DNA of 44,487 nt from Candidatus Nanopelagicales bacterium (GCA_025456015.1 JALOLK010000010.1:1-44487), one strand, 5' to 3'; shown: positions 36,841-44,487, counted from the first letter of the stretch. The notes: generated by a model not told the origin, from the sequence alone. Program-made: numbers and translations.

Positions 36841-37617
36841 TCAGGGCCGGCCCGGCAGCTCCCACAGCGCGGCGCGCACCCCGGGCAGCGGGATCCGGTC
36901 CGCGGGGTCGATGGCGGTCATCGCGCAGATGAGGTCGTCCAGGCCCCGCGGGGCGCGGCGGCGCGCCCGCAGGGGCTCCGGTGCCGCCACCGGCCCGACC
37001 TCCTCGTCGTACCCCGCGCAGCCGACGGGGAACGGGTCCTCGCCGCTGGCGGCCTCCAGGAGCAGCAGGCCCAGGCCCCAGACGTCCGTGGCCGGGGTGA
37101 CGCGGGTGCGCCCGGCCTGCTCCGGGGCCAGGTACCCGGCAGTGCCGGCCCGCCGGCGCCACGGCCCCGGGGCCTGGGCCAGGGACAGGTCCATGAGCCG
37201 GACCAACCCGTCGCTGAGCGTGGCGTTGGCCGGCTTCAGGTCGGCGTGCACCAGGCCTGCACCGTGCAGGTACCCCAGCACGGAGGTCAGCTGGCGGCCC
37301 AGCATCACCACGTCGCGTGCCGGGATCGGGCCCGCCTCGAAGAGGTGGGCCAGGGTCTGCCCGGGCAGCGTCTCGAGCACGATCGCGGGTCGCGGGATCC
37401 GGTGGACCTCGTAGCCGCGCACCAGGTGCGGGTGGGTCAGGGAGCGCAGCAGCCGACCCTCGCGCAGCAGGCGACGCACCGCCTCCTGGGCGGCCGACGG
37501 GCGGGCGCGCTTCACGACGACCGGGCAGTCGCGGTCCAGGCTCCAGGCCTCGTACACCTCGAACGAGTGGCCGCGGTGGAGCAGCCGGACCAATCGGTAG
37601 CCGGGCATCCGCGTCAT
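36841..37617 (-). CDS. Soluble Ser/Thr protein kinase-like protein
   Basis: The 258-aa protein is a single Hanks-type kinase domain without a membrane helix. It has Lys36 (VVVKRARP), the catalytic loop HADLKPANATL (Asp126, Asn131), Asp143 in MDLSLAQ replacing DFG by DLS, and the activation segment GTAGYLAPEQ. The glycine loop is poor (LLHRGHSFEVYE). The key residues are kept, so it may be active. The ATG overlaps the ABC transporter stop as ATGA, which ties it to the exporter and to the small peptide. It ends 19 bp from the converging repeat-protein gene. Confidence 0.88.
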   Translation of the reverse strand: MTRMPGYRLVRLLHRGHSFEVYEAWSLDRDCPVVVKRARPSAAQEAVRRLLREGRLLRSLTHPHLVRGYEVHRIPRPAIVLETLPGQTLAHLFEAGPIPARDVVMLGRQLTSVLGYLHGAGLVHADLKPANATLSDGLVRLMDLSLAQAPGPWRRRAGTAGYLAPEQAGRTRVTPATDVWGLGLLLLEAASGEDPFPVGCAGYDEEVGPVAAPEPLRARRRAPRGLDDLICAMTAIDPADRIPLPGVRAALWELPGRP

Positions 37618-39428
37618 GGGACGGCCGCCCCGACCGGTCGGCGACCGGCGTGCGCCGCGGGGGCGGTCAGGTCGACCAGCCGGTCCGCGGCCGCGAGGAG
37701 GATCGGATCGTGGCTGGCGACCACGACCGACCGCGTGCGGGCCAGCTCGCGCAGGGTGACGACGAGCCGGGCGGCCTCCCGGCCGTCCAGCCCGGTCGTC
37801 GGCTCGTCGAGGAGCAGCACGGGTGCCCGGCACAGCAACGTCCGGGCCAGGGCGATGCGTCGGCGCTGGCCGCCGCTGAGGGTCCGTCCGTCGCGGCCCA
37901 GCGGCGTGTCCAGGGCGAGCGGGAGCCCGGCCACCACGTCCGCCACACCAGCCTCACGCAGCGCGGCCCAGAGGGCGTCGTCGTCGGCGTCCGGCTGGGC
38001 CAGGGCCAGGTTCTCCCGGACCGTGGCGTCCAGGACCGGCGCCTCCTGGAGCAGGAAGCCGATCGCGTCGCGCGTGGTGCGCAGGGGCAGGTCGCGCAGG
38101 TCCACCCCGTCGAGCAGCACCTGGCCGACCTCGGGATCCGCCAGGCGGCCCAGCAACCGCAGCACCGTCGACTTGCCCGAGCCACTGGGTCCGGCCAGCG
38201 CGACGAGCGACCCCGGCTCGACCGCCAGGTCGAGGCCGGTCACGACCGGGCAGCCCTGCCGGTAGGCGTACCCGACGTCGCGCGCCTGCAGCCCGCCCAG
38301 GATCCGGTCGGGCCGGACGGGGTCGGGGCGCTCGGCCGGGCCCGGGGGCAGATCGAGGACCTCGAGCACCCGCTCGGCGCCCGCGGTGGCGGCCACCACC
38401 TCCACCCCGAGGTCGCCCAGCGTGCGGACCGGGCGGTACAGCTGGGCCAGGTAGGTCAGGAAGACCAGCAGCTGCCCCAGGGTGAGGCGCTCGTCGGCCA
38501 GGGCCCACGTGCCCAGCGCGAGCACGGCCAGCATGGCGACGAGCTCGAGGAGGTCGAGCACCACCGGGTAGGCGGCCCGGACGCGTGCGGCGGCCAGCTC
38601 CGCGGCGATGATGGCCCGGCCCTCGCGGTCGAAGCGCTCCTGCTCGTCGCGCTCGCGGCCGTGCAGCTGCACCAGGGTGAGGGCGCCGATGCTCTGCTCG
38701 GCGACGGACGCCATGGAACCGGCACGCCGACGCTTCTCGCGGGACGCCTCCTTGAGCCGTCGGCCGAACCGACGCGCGGACCACCACAGCAGGGGCGCGA
38801 CGAGCAGCGCCAGCAGCGCGAGCTGCCAGTCCAGGACCAGCAGGGCGCCGGTGAACAGCACGATCCGGGCCACGGCGCCCACCCCGTCCACGGCGACGCT
38901 GAGCAGCAGCGCCTCGACGCTGCGGGCATCGGTGCTCAGCCGCGTGAGCAGGTCTCCGGCCCTGGTGCGGTCGACGAGCGTCGCCGGTGCGGCGTGGATG
39001 CGGGCCAGCATCGAGCGCCGGACCTGCAGCGTGATGCCGGCGCCGACCCAGGTCGAGACGTACTGGTCGACCCACCCGAGCAGCCCGCTGGCCAGCGCCA
39101 GGAGCAGGTAGGCCAGCGCCAGGCCAGCCAGCGGGGCCAGGGACTCGGGCACGAGCACGTCGTCGACCACGCGCTGGAACAGCCAGATCTCGACGGCCTC
39201 CACCGCTGGCAGGGCCGCCGCGACGAGCAGCAGCGCCCCGATGCCCACGCGGTGCGGCCGCAGCATCGGCCGGAACCGGCGCAGGGCCTGCGCCAGGGAG
39301 ATCCGGCGGGCAGCCGGGACCAGGCCCTCCCCCTCCACGGGGGGCCGCAGGAACGCGGCGATCCTCGGCCGGACGCGGCGCAGGGGCCCCGGCCGGTGAC
39401 CGGGGCCCCTCGTGCGCGTGCGCCGCAT
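37614..39428 (-). CDS. ABC exporter, fused membrane and ATPase domains
   Basis: The 604-aa half-transporter has six predicted helices over about residues 45-330 (for example IGALLLVAAALPAVEAVEIWLF). The ATPase follows with Walker A GPSGSGKST, the Q-loop FLLQEAP, signature LSGGQRRRIALA, Walker B VLLLDEPTTGLD and the H-loop VVASHDP. It is of the peptide, lipid or drug exporter type and has no C39 peptidase domain. The ATG at 39428 lies 11 bp after the peptide gene; an in-frame extension to 39644 would read through that gene. It should act as a homodimer, and its substrate is unknown. Confidence 0.92.
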   Translation of the reverse strand: MRRTRTRGPGHRPGPLRRVRPRIAAFLRPPVEGEGLVPAARRISLAQALRRFRPMLRPHRVGIGALLLVAAALPAVEAVEIWLFQRVVDDVLVPESLAPLAGLALAYLLLALASGLLGWVDQYVSTWVGAGITLQVRRSMLARIHAAPATLVDRTRAGDLLTRLSTDARSVEALLLSVAVDGVGAVARIVLFTGALLVLDWQLALLALLVAPLLWWSARRFGRRLKEASREKRRRAGSMASVAEQSIGALTLVQLHGRERDEQERFDREGRAIIAAELAAARVRAAYPVVLDLLELVAMLAVLALGTWALADERLTLGQLLVFLTYLAQLYRPVRTLGDLGVEVVAATAGAERVLEVLDLPPGPAERPDPVRPDRILGGLQARDVGYAYRQGCPVVTGLDLAVEPGSLVALAGPSGSGKSTVLRLLGRLADPEVGQVLLDGVDLRDLPLRTTRDAIGFLLQEAPVLDATVRENLALAQPDADDDALWAALREAGVADVVAGLPLALDTPLGRDGRTLSGGQRRRIALARTLLCRAPVLLLDEPTTGLDGREAARLVVTLRELARTRSVVVASHDPILLAAADRLVDLTAPAAHAGRRPVGAAVP

Positions 39429-39439
39429 CGGTCGCCGGC

Positions 39440-39574
39440 TCAGCTCGAGGAGCTGCGCCGGGCGCGGCGGGTGCGACGCTTGCGGCGACGGCGCGGCCGC
39501 GAGCTGTCGGAGCTCGCGCCGGTGGCCCGTCGTCGGGCGGGGGTGAGTGCGCGGACCAGGCCAGAACGTGCCAT
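39440..39574 (-). CDS. 44-residue Arg-rich peptide
   Basis: An AAGGAGG ribosome binding site six bases before the ATG at 39574 makes this small gene convincing. The peptide starts MARSGLVRALTPARRRATG, then has a serine spacer, a run of arginines and lysine (RPRRRRKRRTRRARR) and a final four serines. It has no cysteines and no signal peptide. It heads the unit peptide - ABC exporter - kinase behind promoter copy C. It could be exported, phosphorylated on its serines or bind nucleic acid; none of this is proven. It was not recognised as a known ribosomal protein. Confidence 0.7.
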   Translation of the reverse strand: MARSGLVRALTPARRRATGASSDSSRPRRRRKRRTRRARRSSSS

Positions 39575-39618
39575 CAGGAGCCTCCTTGATCGGCCGGAAC
39601 GGGTCGTCCGGTGCTGCG

Positions 39619-39673
39619 ATCCTCGCCGCGTCCGATGACAGCAACGTGAGCGCGCGGTGAGGGCTCTCTCATC
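39619..39673 (-). promoter_or_regulatory. Response-regulator-type promoter, copy C (before the peptide-exporter-kinase operon)
   Basis: Read on the minus strand, the elements are gatgag (39673-39668), ctcac (39661-39657), ctcac (39650-39646), gtcat (39639-39635) and the -10 hexamer gaggat (39624-39619). Every spacing equals copies A and B although the pentamers vary. Transcription should start some 38 bp before the peptide ATG. The 162 bp from here to the acyltransferase gene (39674-39835) show nothing else clear. Confidence 0.82.
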
Positions 39674-39835
39674 CCGGTGCACGGCGGCCGGCGACGGGGC
39701 GCGGCGGCCCCAGGCGGCCGGTGACGCAACCGGGAGACGGACCTTGCGTGCGCCTCCCCGGGGTTGTCGGTGGGCTGGGGTTCAATGGCGACCAGCACCC
39801 CGGCAGGGTCGAGCCGGGGAGCGGAAGGAACCGCC

Positions 39836-41674
39836 GTGTCCGGGACACTCACCCGGCAGCGCCGAGCCGCCCGGGCACCGGCACTGCCCCATCTGGTGGG
39901 CCTCGACGGGGTGCGCGCCATCGCGGTCATCGCGGTCGTGCTCTACCACGCCGACGTCGCGTGGATGCCCGGTGGGTTCCTCGGGGTCGACGTCTTCTTC
40001 GTGCTCTCCGGCTTCCTGATCACCTCGTTGCTCCTCGTGGAGCTGGACCGCACGGGCCGCCTGGACTTCCGGGAGTTCTACCTGCGCCGCGCGCGACGGT
40101 TGCTGCCGGCGCTGTTCGCCATGCTCGGGGTGACCGCGGTCCTCGTGGCGACCGTCGCCTACGACGGGGCCGCGGCCTTCCGGCGCGACCTGCCCGGCGC
40201 GCTGCTGTACTACGCGAACTGGCTGGCCATCATCACGGACACGTCGTACTTCGAGTTCATCGGTCGCCCGCCGATGCTCAAGCACCTGTGGTCCCTGGCG
40301 GTGGAGGAGCAGTTCTACCTGATCTGGCCCGCGGTGGTGCTGCTGCTGCACCGCTGGCGCGGGGCGCGTGCGGTCGGCTGGGTGGCCCTGGGCGGGGCGC
40401 TGCTGTCGACGGTGGCCATGACGATCGGCTCGGTCCTCGGCGACATGCCGGGCGCCAACGACCCGAGCCGGCTCTACTTCGGCACCGACACCCACGCCAT
40501 GGGCGTCCTGCTCGGGGCGGCCCTGGCCGTGGTGTGGCGGCCGGGTCGCACGGCCCCGGTGCTGGCCCCCCAGGCCCGTGCGGTCATCAGTGCCGCCGGC
40601 GTCGTCGGCCTGGGCCTGCTCGTGCTGGCCTTCACCCGGATCGGGGAGTTCTCCACCTTCCTGTACCGCGGCGGGTTCCTGGTCGTCGCCGCGGTCAGCG
40701 CGGTGGTCGTGGCCGCGGCGGCGCACCGTGGCGTGCCGTTCGGCCGGTGGATCGGCGTGCCGCCGATGCGCTGGATCGGCGAGCGCTCGTACGGCATCTA
40801 CCTGTGGCACTGGCCGCTGTTCCTGGTGACCCGGCCGGGCATCGACCTGCCGCTGGAGGGCCTGCCGGCACTGGTGCTGCGGCTCGTGCTGCTGCTCGGC
40901 GTCGCCGAGCTGAGCTACCGGTACCTGGAGATGCCGGTCCGCCGGGGTGCGCTCGGCCGGGCCTGGCAGCGGATGCGGTCCGAGGGCCTGCCGCGGCCGA
41001 GCGCCCCGATGGCCGTGGGTGCCGCCGCGGTCGCCGCCCTGGTGATGTTCACCGGCGTGCGCATCGCCGTGGCCCCCCCGGCGGCGGCGGTCGGCGGGTG
41101 GGACTCCGGCAGCGCGGCGCTGGCCGTGCCGGTGCGGGCCCCGCTCGAGCAGGACTTCACCCGCATGCTGGCCGCCGAGGGCCTGGACCCGCGGCCGCGC
41201 GTCACCGCCTTCGGCGACTCCGTGCTGCTCGGCGCCTCCCGCACGCTCGAGGGCACGTTCAACCTGGCGCTCAACGCGAAGGTGGGCGAGCAGGCGGCCG
41301 ACCAGGTGTCGGCCATCACCCGGGCGGCCCGCGACGGCGAGCTGGGCGACCGCGTGCTGCTGCACGTGGGCAGCAACGGCATCGTCACCGAGGAGCAGCT
41401 GCGCGCGATGCTGGCCCAGCTCGCGGACGTGGACCGCGTCGCCGTGGTGAACGTCCGGGTGCCGCGCCGGTGGATGGGGCCGAACAACGCCCTGCTCGAG
41501 CGGGTCGTGCCCGATCACCCCAACGCCGTGCTCGTGGACTTCGCCGCGGCGTCGGCCGACGAGCGCGACTGGTTCGTCGACGACGGGGTCCACCTGACCA
41601 CCCAGGGGGCCCGCGAGTACACCGAGCTCATCGCCCGCGCCTTCGACGTCGAGGTGGCGCCCAAGGCCCGGTGA
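39836..41674 (+). CDS. OatA-like acyltransferase with C-terminal SGNH domain
   Basis: The 612-aa protein joins an acyltransferase-3 membrane domain to an extracellular SGNH esterase-type domain. The first shows GLDGVRAIAVIAVVLYHADV, the GGFLGVDVFFVLSGFLIT motif, RRARRLLPAL and HLWSLAVEEQFYLIWP, with about ten helices. The SGNH part (from residue 440) has the nucleophile block AFGDSVLLGA, HVGSNG and the catalytic Asp-His pair in DGVHLTTQG. Such proteins O-acetylate peptidoglycan or other surface polymers, giving lysozyme resistance in some species. The GTG start at 39836 follows GGAAGGA; an ATG at 39785 lacks a site. Confidence 0.9.
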   Translation: MSGTLTRQRRAARAPALPHLVGLDGVRAIAVIAVVLYHADVAWMPGGFLGVDVFFVLSGFLITSLLLVELDRTGRLDFREFYLRRARRLLPALFAMLGVTAVLVATVAYDGAAAFRRDLPGALLYYANWLAIITDTSYFEFIGRPPMLKHLWSLAVEEQFYLIWPAVVLLLHRWRGARAVGWVALGGALLSTVAMTIGSVLGDMPGANDPSRLYFGTDTHAMGVLLGAALAVVWRPGRTAPVLAPQARAVISAAGVVGLGLLVLAFTRIGEFSTFLYRGGFLVVAAVSAVVVAAAAHRGVPFGRWIGVPPMRWIGERSYGIYLWHWPLFLVTRPGIDLPLEGLPALVLRLVLLLGVAELSYRYLEMPVRRGALGRAWQRMRSEGLPRPSAPMAVGAAAVAALVMFTGVRIAVAPPAAAVGGWDSGSAALAVPVRAPLEQDFTRMLAAEGLDPRPRVTAFGDSVLLGASRTLEGTFNLALNAKVGEQAADQVSAITRAARDGELGDRVLLHVGSNGIVTEEQLRAMLAQLADVDRVAVVNVRVPRRWMGPNNALLERVVPDHPNAVLVDFAAASADERDWFVDDGVHLTTQGAREYTELIARAFDVEVAPKAR

Positions 41675-41713
41675 CCCCTGCCCGGCCCGCTGCCAGCGGG
41701 GCTCCGTGCGATT

Positions 41714-41741
41714 TTGGTGCCGGCGGAGCGGCCAGTAGACT
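41714..41741 (+). promoter_or_regulatory. Likely promoter of tRNA-Leu
   Basis: TTGGTG at 41714-41719 and TAGACT at 41736-41741 are 16 bp apart. The -10 box fits TAnnnT well, the -35 is weak. The tRNA starts 36 bp downstream. Confidence 0.45.
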
Positions 41742-41777
41742 CGGTCGGGTCGCCCAGCGGATCCGTCCGGCGGGCAG

Positions 41778-41861
41778 GCGCGAGTGGCGGAATAGGCAGA
41801 CGCGCACGGTTCAGGTCCGTGTGCCCGTAAGGGCGTGGGGGTTCAACTCCCCCCTCGCGCA
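41778..41861 (+). tRNA. tRNA-Leu (anticodon CAG)
   Basis: The 84-nt class II tRNA has acceptor stem GCGCGAG paired with CTCGCGC and discriminator A. The anticodon loop is GTTCAGGTC with CAG, the long variable arm is TGCCCGTAAGGGCG, and the T-arm is GGGTTCAACTCCC. CCA is not encoded. Confidence 0.97.
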
Positions 41862-41867
41862 CGACCG

Positions 41868-41902
41868 AGGCCCCTCATCCGGCGTGACCGGGTGGGGGGC
41901 CT
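41868..41902 (+). terminator. Terminator after tRNA-Leu
   Basis: A 15-bp stem (41868-41882 with 41888-41902) has one mismatch and one G-U pair and a 5-nt loop. It is followed by TTGTTGGT, a partly T-rich tail. It starts six bases after the tRNA. Confidence 0.75.
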
Positions 41903-42007
41903 TGTTGGTCGCCGTCCGCACGCCACCGCCGTCCGGCGGCGGCCTGCGACGTGCTCGCCACGAGCCGGTGCGCGGGGCCCCGCTCGGGGCGCGGTTGCGG
42001 CCCGGCG

Positions 42008-43243
42008 TCAGCCGACCCGCAGGCCCAGGGCGTGGGCCTCCTCGTGCAGCTCGTCGCGCACCGCCGGGTGGGCGGCCTTCGTGATGAGGTTGCGCGCCTG
42101 CTCGTCCTGCGAGCGGCCCCAGATCTCGGCGATGCCGTGCTCGGTGACCACGGCGGTGTGCTGGAACGAGGTGACCGGCTCGTCGAGCAGCGGCACGATC
42201 GTGGAGACGTCGGCCTTGGGATGCCAGGACCGCAGCGCGATGAACGCCTGGCCGCCGGGGGCGTGCAGGGCCCCGACGATGAAGTCGGTCTGGCCGCCGA
42301 AGCCCGAGTAGATGCGGGCGTTGATCCGCGAGGCGTTGGCCTGGCCGAACAGGTCGACCTGCAGGGCGGAGTTCACCGAGGTCATGAGGGGCTGCTGGGC
42401 GATGAGGCCGGGGTCGTTGGAGGCCTCCGTGCGCAGCATGCGCACGCGCGGGTTGCCATCGACCCAGTCGTAGAGCTCCTCGGAGCCGAACAGGAACGAC
42501 ACCGCCAGCGGGTTGTCCGGGTCCAGCGCCCCGGCCTTGTCCAGCGCCAGCACCCCGTCGGAGAACATCTCGGTCCAGAATCGCAGGCCGCGGCGGTCGG
42601 CCAGTGCGGTGAGCACGGCGTCGGGGATGCCGCCGATGCCCATCTGCAGGGTCGCGCCGTCGGTGATCCGGGCCGCGATCCGCGCCCCGATCTCGCGGCT
42701 GGTGTCGTCCAGGGGCAGCGGCGTGGCCGAGGTGAGCGGCTCCTCGGCCTCGAACAGCACGTCGATCGAGCTCAGCGGCACGATCGCGTCGCCGTACGTG
42801 AACGGCATCCTCGGGTTCACCTGGGCGATCACCTTGCCGCCCCGGGCCCGGCACGCCTCGATCGCCGCCGGCATCACGTTGACCTCGATGCCGAGCGAGA
42901 CCACCCCGTGCCGCGGCGGCGAGGTGTGCAGCAGCACCACGTCCGGACCCATCGCGCGCTGGAACATGGCGGGCACCAGGCTCAGCCGGCACGGGACGTA
43001 GTGCAGCCGCGGATGGTGGCGCATCCCGGGGCCGACGAACGGCGTCTCCGGGGTGATCCCCTCGCGGTCGGGCAGGCCGCGCTGGGGGTTCAGCGTCCAG
43101 AGCCGCCACTGCGGCAGGTGCTCGTCGAACAGCGCCAGGGCGGTGCGCGGATGGGCGAAGTTGCCCGAGACGACGACCCTCGGGTTGGGCGAGAGCCCGT
43201 GCAGGACTGCCGCGAGGGCGTCGGCGTCGGCATGCAGCGTCAT
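42008..43243 (-). CDS. Acetyl-CoA hydrolase/transferase family protein
   Basis: The 411-aa protein matches the CoA-transferase family I group of acetyl-CoA hydrolases and 4-hydroxybutyrate CoA-transferases. It has HTSPPRHGVVSLGIEVN, the QVNPRMPFTYGD segment, the CoA loop LQMGIGGIPDAVL and the catalytic glutamate in FWTEMFSDG. Later motifs are IYSGFGGQTDFIVGA and the conserved end VTEHGIAEIWGRS. It moves CoA between acetate and another acid, or hydrolyses acetyl-CoA. The substrate is not resolved. The ATG at 43243 follows GGGAGA at some distance. It stands alone, divergent from padR. Confidence 0.88.
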   Translation of the reverse strand: MTLHADADALAAVLHGLSPNPRVVVSGNFAHPRTALALFDEHLPQWRLWTLNPQRGLPDREGITPETPFVGPGMRHHPRLHYVPCRLSLVPAMFQRAMGPDVVLLHTSPPRHGVVSLGIEVNVMPAAIEACRARGGKVIAQVNPRMPFTYGDAIVPLSSIDVLFEAEEPLTSATPLPLDDTSREIGARIAARITDGATLQMGIGGIPDAVLTALADRRGLRFWTEMFSDGVLALDKAGALDPDNPLAVSFLFGSEELYDWVDGNPRVRMLRTEASNDPGLIAQQPLMTSVNSALQVDLFGQANASRINARIYSGFGGQTDFIVGALHAPGGQAFIALRSWHPKADVSTIVPLLDEPVTSFQHTAVVTEHGIAEIWGRSQDEQARNLITKAAHPAVRDELHEEAHALGLRVG

Positions 43244-43367
43244 GCGCCGGATTCTCCCATCGTCGGCAGCGCCCACTGGCAGCCGAACGCCCCGGCCGTG
43301 CCCGTCCGAAGGTCCCGCGTGCCGCGCGGCGGTGGGCCGGAGGGCCGCCACGGGCGTCCCCCCGCCT

Positions 43368-43449
43368 GGATCGCGTTCGATCTGCGAGCGTTCGCCCCGC
43401 CCGAACCGAACGCGATCCACGCCTGGGGCGCTCGAACCGAACGCGATCC
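43368..43449. repeat. Repeat cluster ggatcgcgttcg in the padR upstream region
   Basis: The 12-mer ggatcgcgttcg occurs at 43368-43379 and in reverse complement at 43407-43418 and 43438-43449. The last two lie inside a 17-bp direct repeat (43402-43418 and 43433-43449) with a period of 31 bp. The first copy can pair with either of the others to form a stem. The surrounding 369-bp gap (43244-43612) has no gene; besides this cluster it holds the padR promoter and operator. Confidence 0.7.
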
Positions 43450-43506
43450 CCGCCGCCCACGCGGCGCCTGACCGACGGCCCGAGGTGCTCGAACGGCGGG
43501 TGGCGC

Positions 43507-43536
43507 TTGCGTGAACGCCGAACGACCACGTACGCT
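43507..43536 (+). promoter_or_regulatory. Likely padR promoter
   Basis: TTGCGT at 43507-43512 and TACGCT at 43531-43536 are 18 bp apart. The start of transcription would fall at the left edge of the palindromic operator. Confidence 0.6.
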
Positions 43537-43541
43537 CTGCA

Positions 43542-43562
43542 GATGTATCGACTCGATACATC
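43542..43562 (+). promoter_or_regulatory. Perfect palindromic operator, probably for PadR
   Basis: The 21-bp sequence gatgtatcga-c-tcgatacatc is a perfect inverted repeat. It resembles the ATGTAT...ATACAT type of PadR operator. It lies just after the -10 box, so a bound dimer would block transcription of padR and probably of the downstream inositol-phosphate synthase gene. Confidence 0.82.
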
Positions 43563-43612
43563 GGTGACGGAGAGCCCCAGCCGGGGCCCGGCGTGAAGGG
43601 ACGGTAACCGCG

Positions 43613-44254
43613 ATGGCCACTGGGCGCCGCAGCGGGGTCCTGGAGTTCGCCATCCTCGGCCTGCTCCACGACGCCCCGATGCACGGCTACGAGCTGCGCA
43701 AGCGGCTCAACGCCGTCATGGGCTCCTTCCGGGCGATCTCCTACGGCTCGCTGTACCCCGCGCTGCGTGATCTCGTCGAGCGTGGCCTCATCGCCGAGGC
43801 CGGCAGTGCCGACGCCAGCGCGCCGGTGCTCACCGGCCGGCGGGCCAAGACCGTCTACGAGCTGACCCCCGAGGGCAAGGACCGGTTCGCCGAGCTCGTC
43901 TCGCGCACCGGCCCGGAGAGCTGGGAGGACGAGGCCTTCGGCGTGCACCTGGCGTTCTTCGGCAGCACGCCCGCCGAGGTGCGCATGCGCATCCTCGAGG
44001 GCCGCCGCAGCCGCATGGAGGAGCGTCGGGCCAACCTGCACGCGTCGATGACCCGCAACCGCGAGCGCATCGACACCTACACCCTGGCCCTGCAGCGGCA
44101 CGGCCTCGAGGGCGTGGAGCGCGAGGTGCGCTGGCTCACCGAGCTGATCGAGCACGAGCAGAACGAGCGGCGCGCCGGATCCCCCGGCGTGGCCGAAGTC
44201 CCAACGACCGGTGACACCGGGGCCGGGCCGCATCGCCCGCGGGCCCGCGGGTGA
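43613..44254 (+). CDS. PadR-family transcriptional regulator
   Basis: The 213-aa protein has the PadR winged helix at the N-terminus: [42 protein letters not shown] and the wing [17 protein letters not shown]-terminal helical dimerisation region follows ([31 protein letters not shown] is part of it), then a Pro/Gly tail. It is the likely homologue of mycobacterial Rv0047c, which also precedes ino1. The perfect palindrome upstream suggests autorepression. It ends 14 bp before the inositol-phosphate synthase gene, so both are likely co-transcribed. Confidence 0.92.
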   Translation: MATGRRSGVLEFAILGLLHDAPMHGYELRKRLNAVMGSFRAISYGSLYPALRDLVERGLIAEAGSADASAPVLTGRRAKTVYELTPEGKDRFAELVSRTGPESWEDEAFGVHLAFFGSTPAEVRMRILEGRRSRMEERRANLHASMTRNRERIDTYTLALQRHGLEGVEREVRWLTELIEHEQNERRAGSPGVAEVPTTGDTGAGPHRPRARG

Positions 44255-44268
44255 GGAAGGAACGACAG

Positions 44269-44487
44269 ATGGGTGCCATTCGTGTGGCCATCGTGGGCGT
44301 GGGCAACTGCGCCAGCTCCCTGGTGCAGGGGGTCGAGTACTACAAGGACGCGGATCCGAACGACCGCGTGCCAGGCCTGATGCACGTGCAGTTCGGCGAC
44401 TACCACGTGCGCGACATCGAGTTCGTCGCCGCGTTCGACGTCGACGCCAAGAAGGTCGGCCAGGACCTCTCGCACGCGATCCTCGCC
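44269..44487 (+). CDS. ino1: Myo-inositol-1-phosphate synthase (5' part)
   Basis: The first 73 codons are present and the gene runs off the right edge. The NAD-binding glycine motif [20 protein letters not shown] is followed by [29 protein letters not shown], typical of the actinobacterial enzyme. It turns glucose 6-phosphate into inositol 1-phosphate, the precursor for phosphatidylinositol and mycothiol. AGGAAGGA lies before the ATG. The PadR gene upstream probably controls it. Confidence 0.95.
   Translation, partial: MGAIRVAIVGVGNCASSLVQGVEYYKDADPNDRVPGLMHVQFGDYHVRDIEFVAAFDVDAKKVGQDLSHAILA

Noticed and set aside
36841-39574. Class III lanthipeptide cluster
   Set aside because: The kinase is not fused to lyase or cyclase domains and the peptide has no cysteine.
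39575-39644. ABC transporter start at 39644
   Set aside because: That extension overlaps the peptide gene and its ribosome binding site and is Pro/Arg-rich without homology.

Overview
The window is a high-GC chromosome segment from an actinobacterium (Actinomycetota; the family cannot be fixed from sequence alone). It is centred on the replication-origin neighbourhood. The left part runs, mostly on the minus strand, ppiA (partial) - tRNA-Ala - DLW-39 small protein - tRNA-Ile - DUF3566 membrane protein - gyrA - gyrB - dciA - recF - dnaN - candidate oriC - dnaA. It then diverges into the plus-strand run rpmH - rnpA - yidD - yidC - jag - rsmG - parB. This is the order known from mycobacteria and relatives, so most of these calls are secure. 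Control sequences seen here are a parS site at the start of rsmG, a perfect palindrome of two DnaA boxes just before parB, degenerate DnaA boxes between dnaN and dnaA, and one perfect box between dciA and gyrB. A parA gene is absent from its usual place beside parB, and ParB lacks the N-terminal ParA-contact motif.

From 15.8 to 32.8 kb the conserved cell-envelope block follows. It holds a ParB-adjacent winged-helix/coiled-coil protein, a D-Ala-D-Ala ligase-like enzyme, an aminotransferase, a small membrane peptide, a large secreted phospholipase-D/PKD protein, cwlM, trxA, trxB, a pseudokinase with a C-terminal discoidin-like domain, a small membrane protein, murJ, a DUF6049 membrane protein, a Nudix hydrolase and the CCA-adding enzyme. 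In mycobacteria MurJ and the pseudokinase are one protein; here they are separate genes. CwlM has lost two of four amidase active-site residues, in line with a regulatory role in peptidoglycan synthesis.

From 32.8 to 39.7 kb lies the accessory region and the best candidate for an undescribed system. Three transcription units share an identical promoter architecture: gatgag, then three pentamers like CTCAT at exact 11-bp steps, then 10 bp, then a -10 hexamer. The units are (a) an aminoglycoside-phosphotransferase-like gene, a sensor histidine kinase and an OmpR-type response regulator; (b) a leaderless 15-codon ORF coupled to a secreted Ser/Pro/Ala-repeat protein; and (c), on the minus strand, a 44-residue Arg-rich peptide, an ABC exporter and a soluble Ser/Thr kinase. 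The histidine kinase reading frame is broken by a one-base shift near 34,380.

The right end carries an OatA-like acyltransferase, tRNA-Leu with a terminator, an acetyl-CoA hydrolase/transferase family gene, a repeat-bearing intergenic region, a PadR regulator with a perfect palindromic operator, and the start of inositol-phosphate synthase. Many genes appear leaderless, with a TAnnnT -10 box 6 to 8 nt before the start codon.
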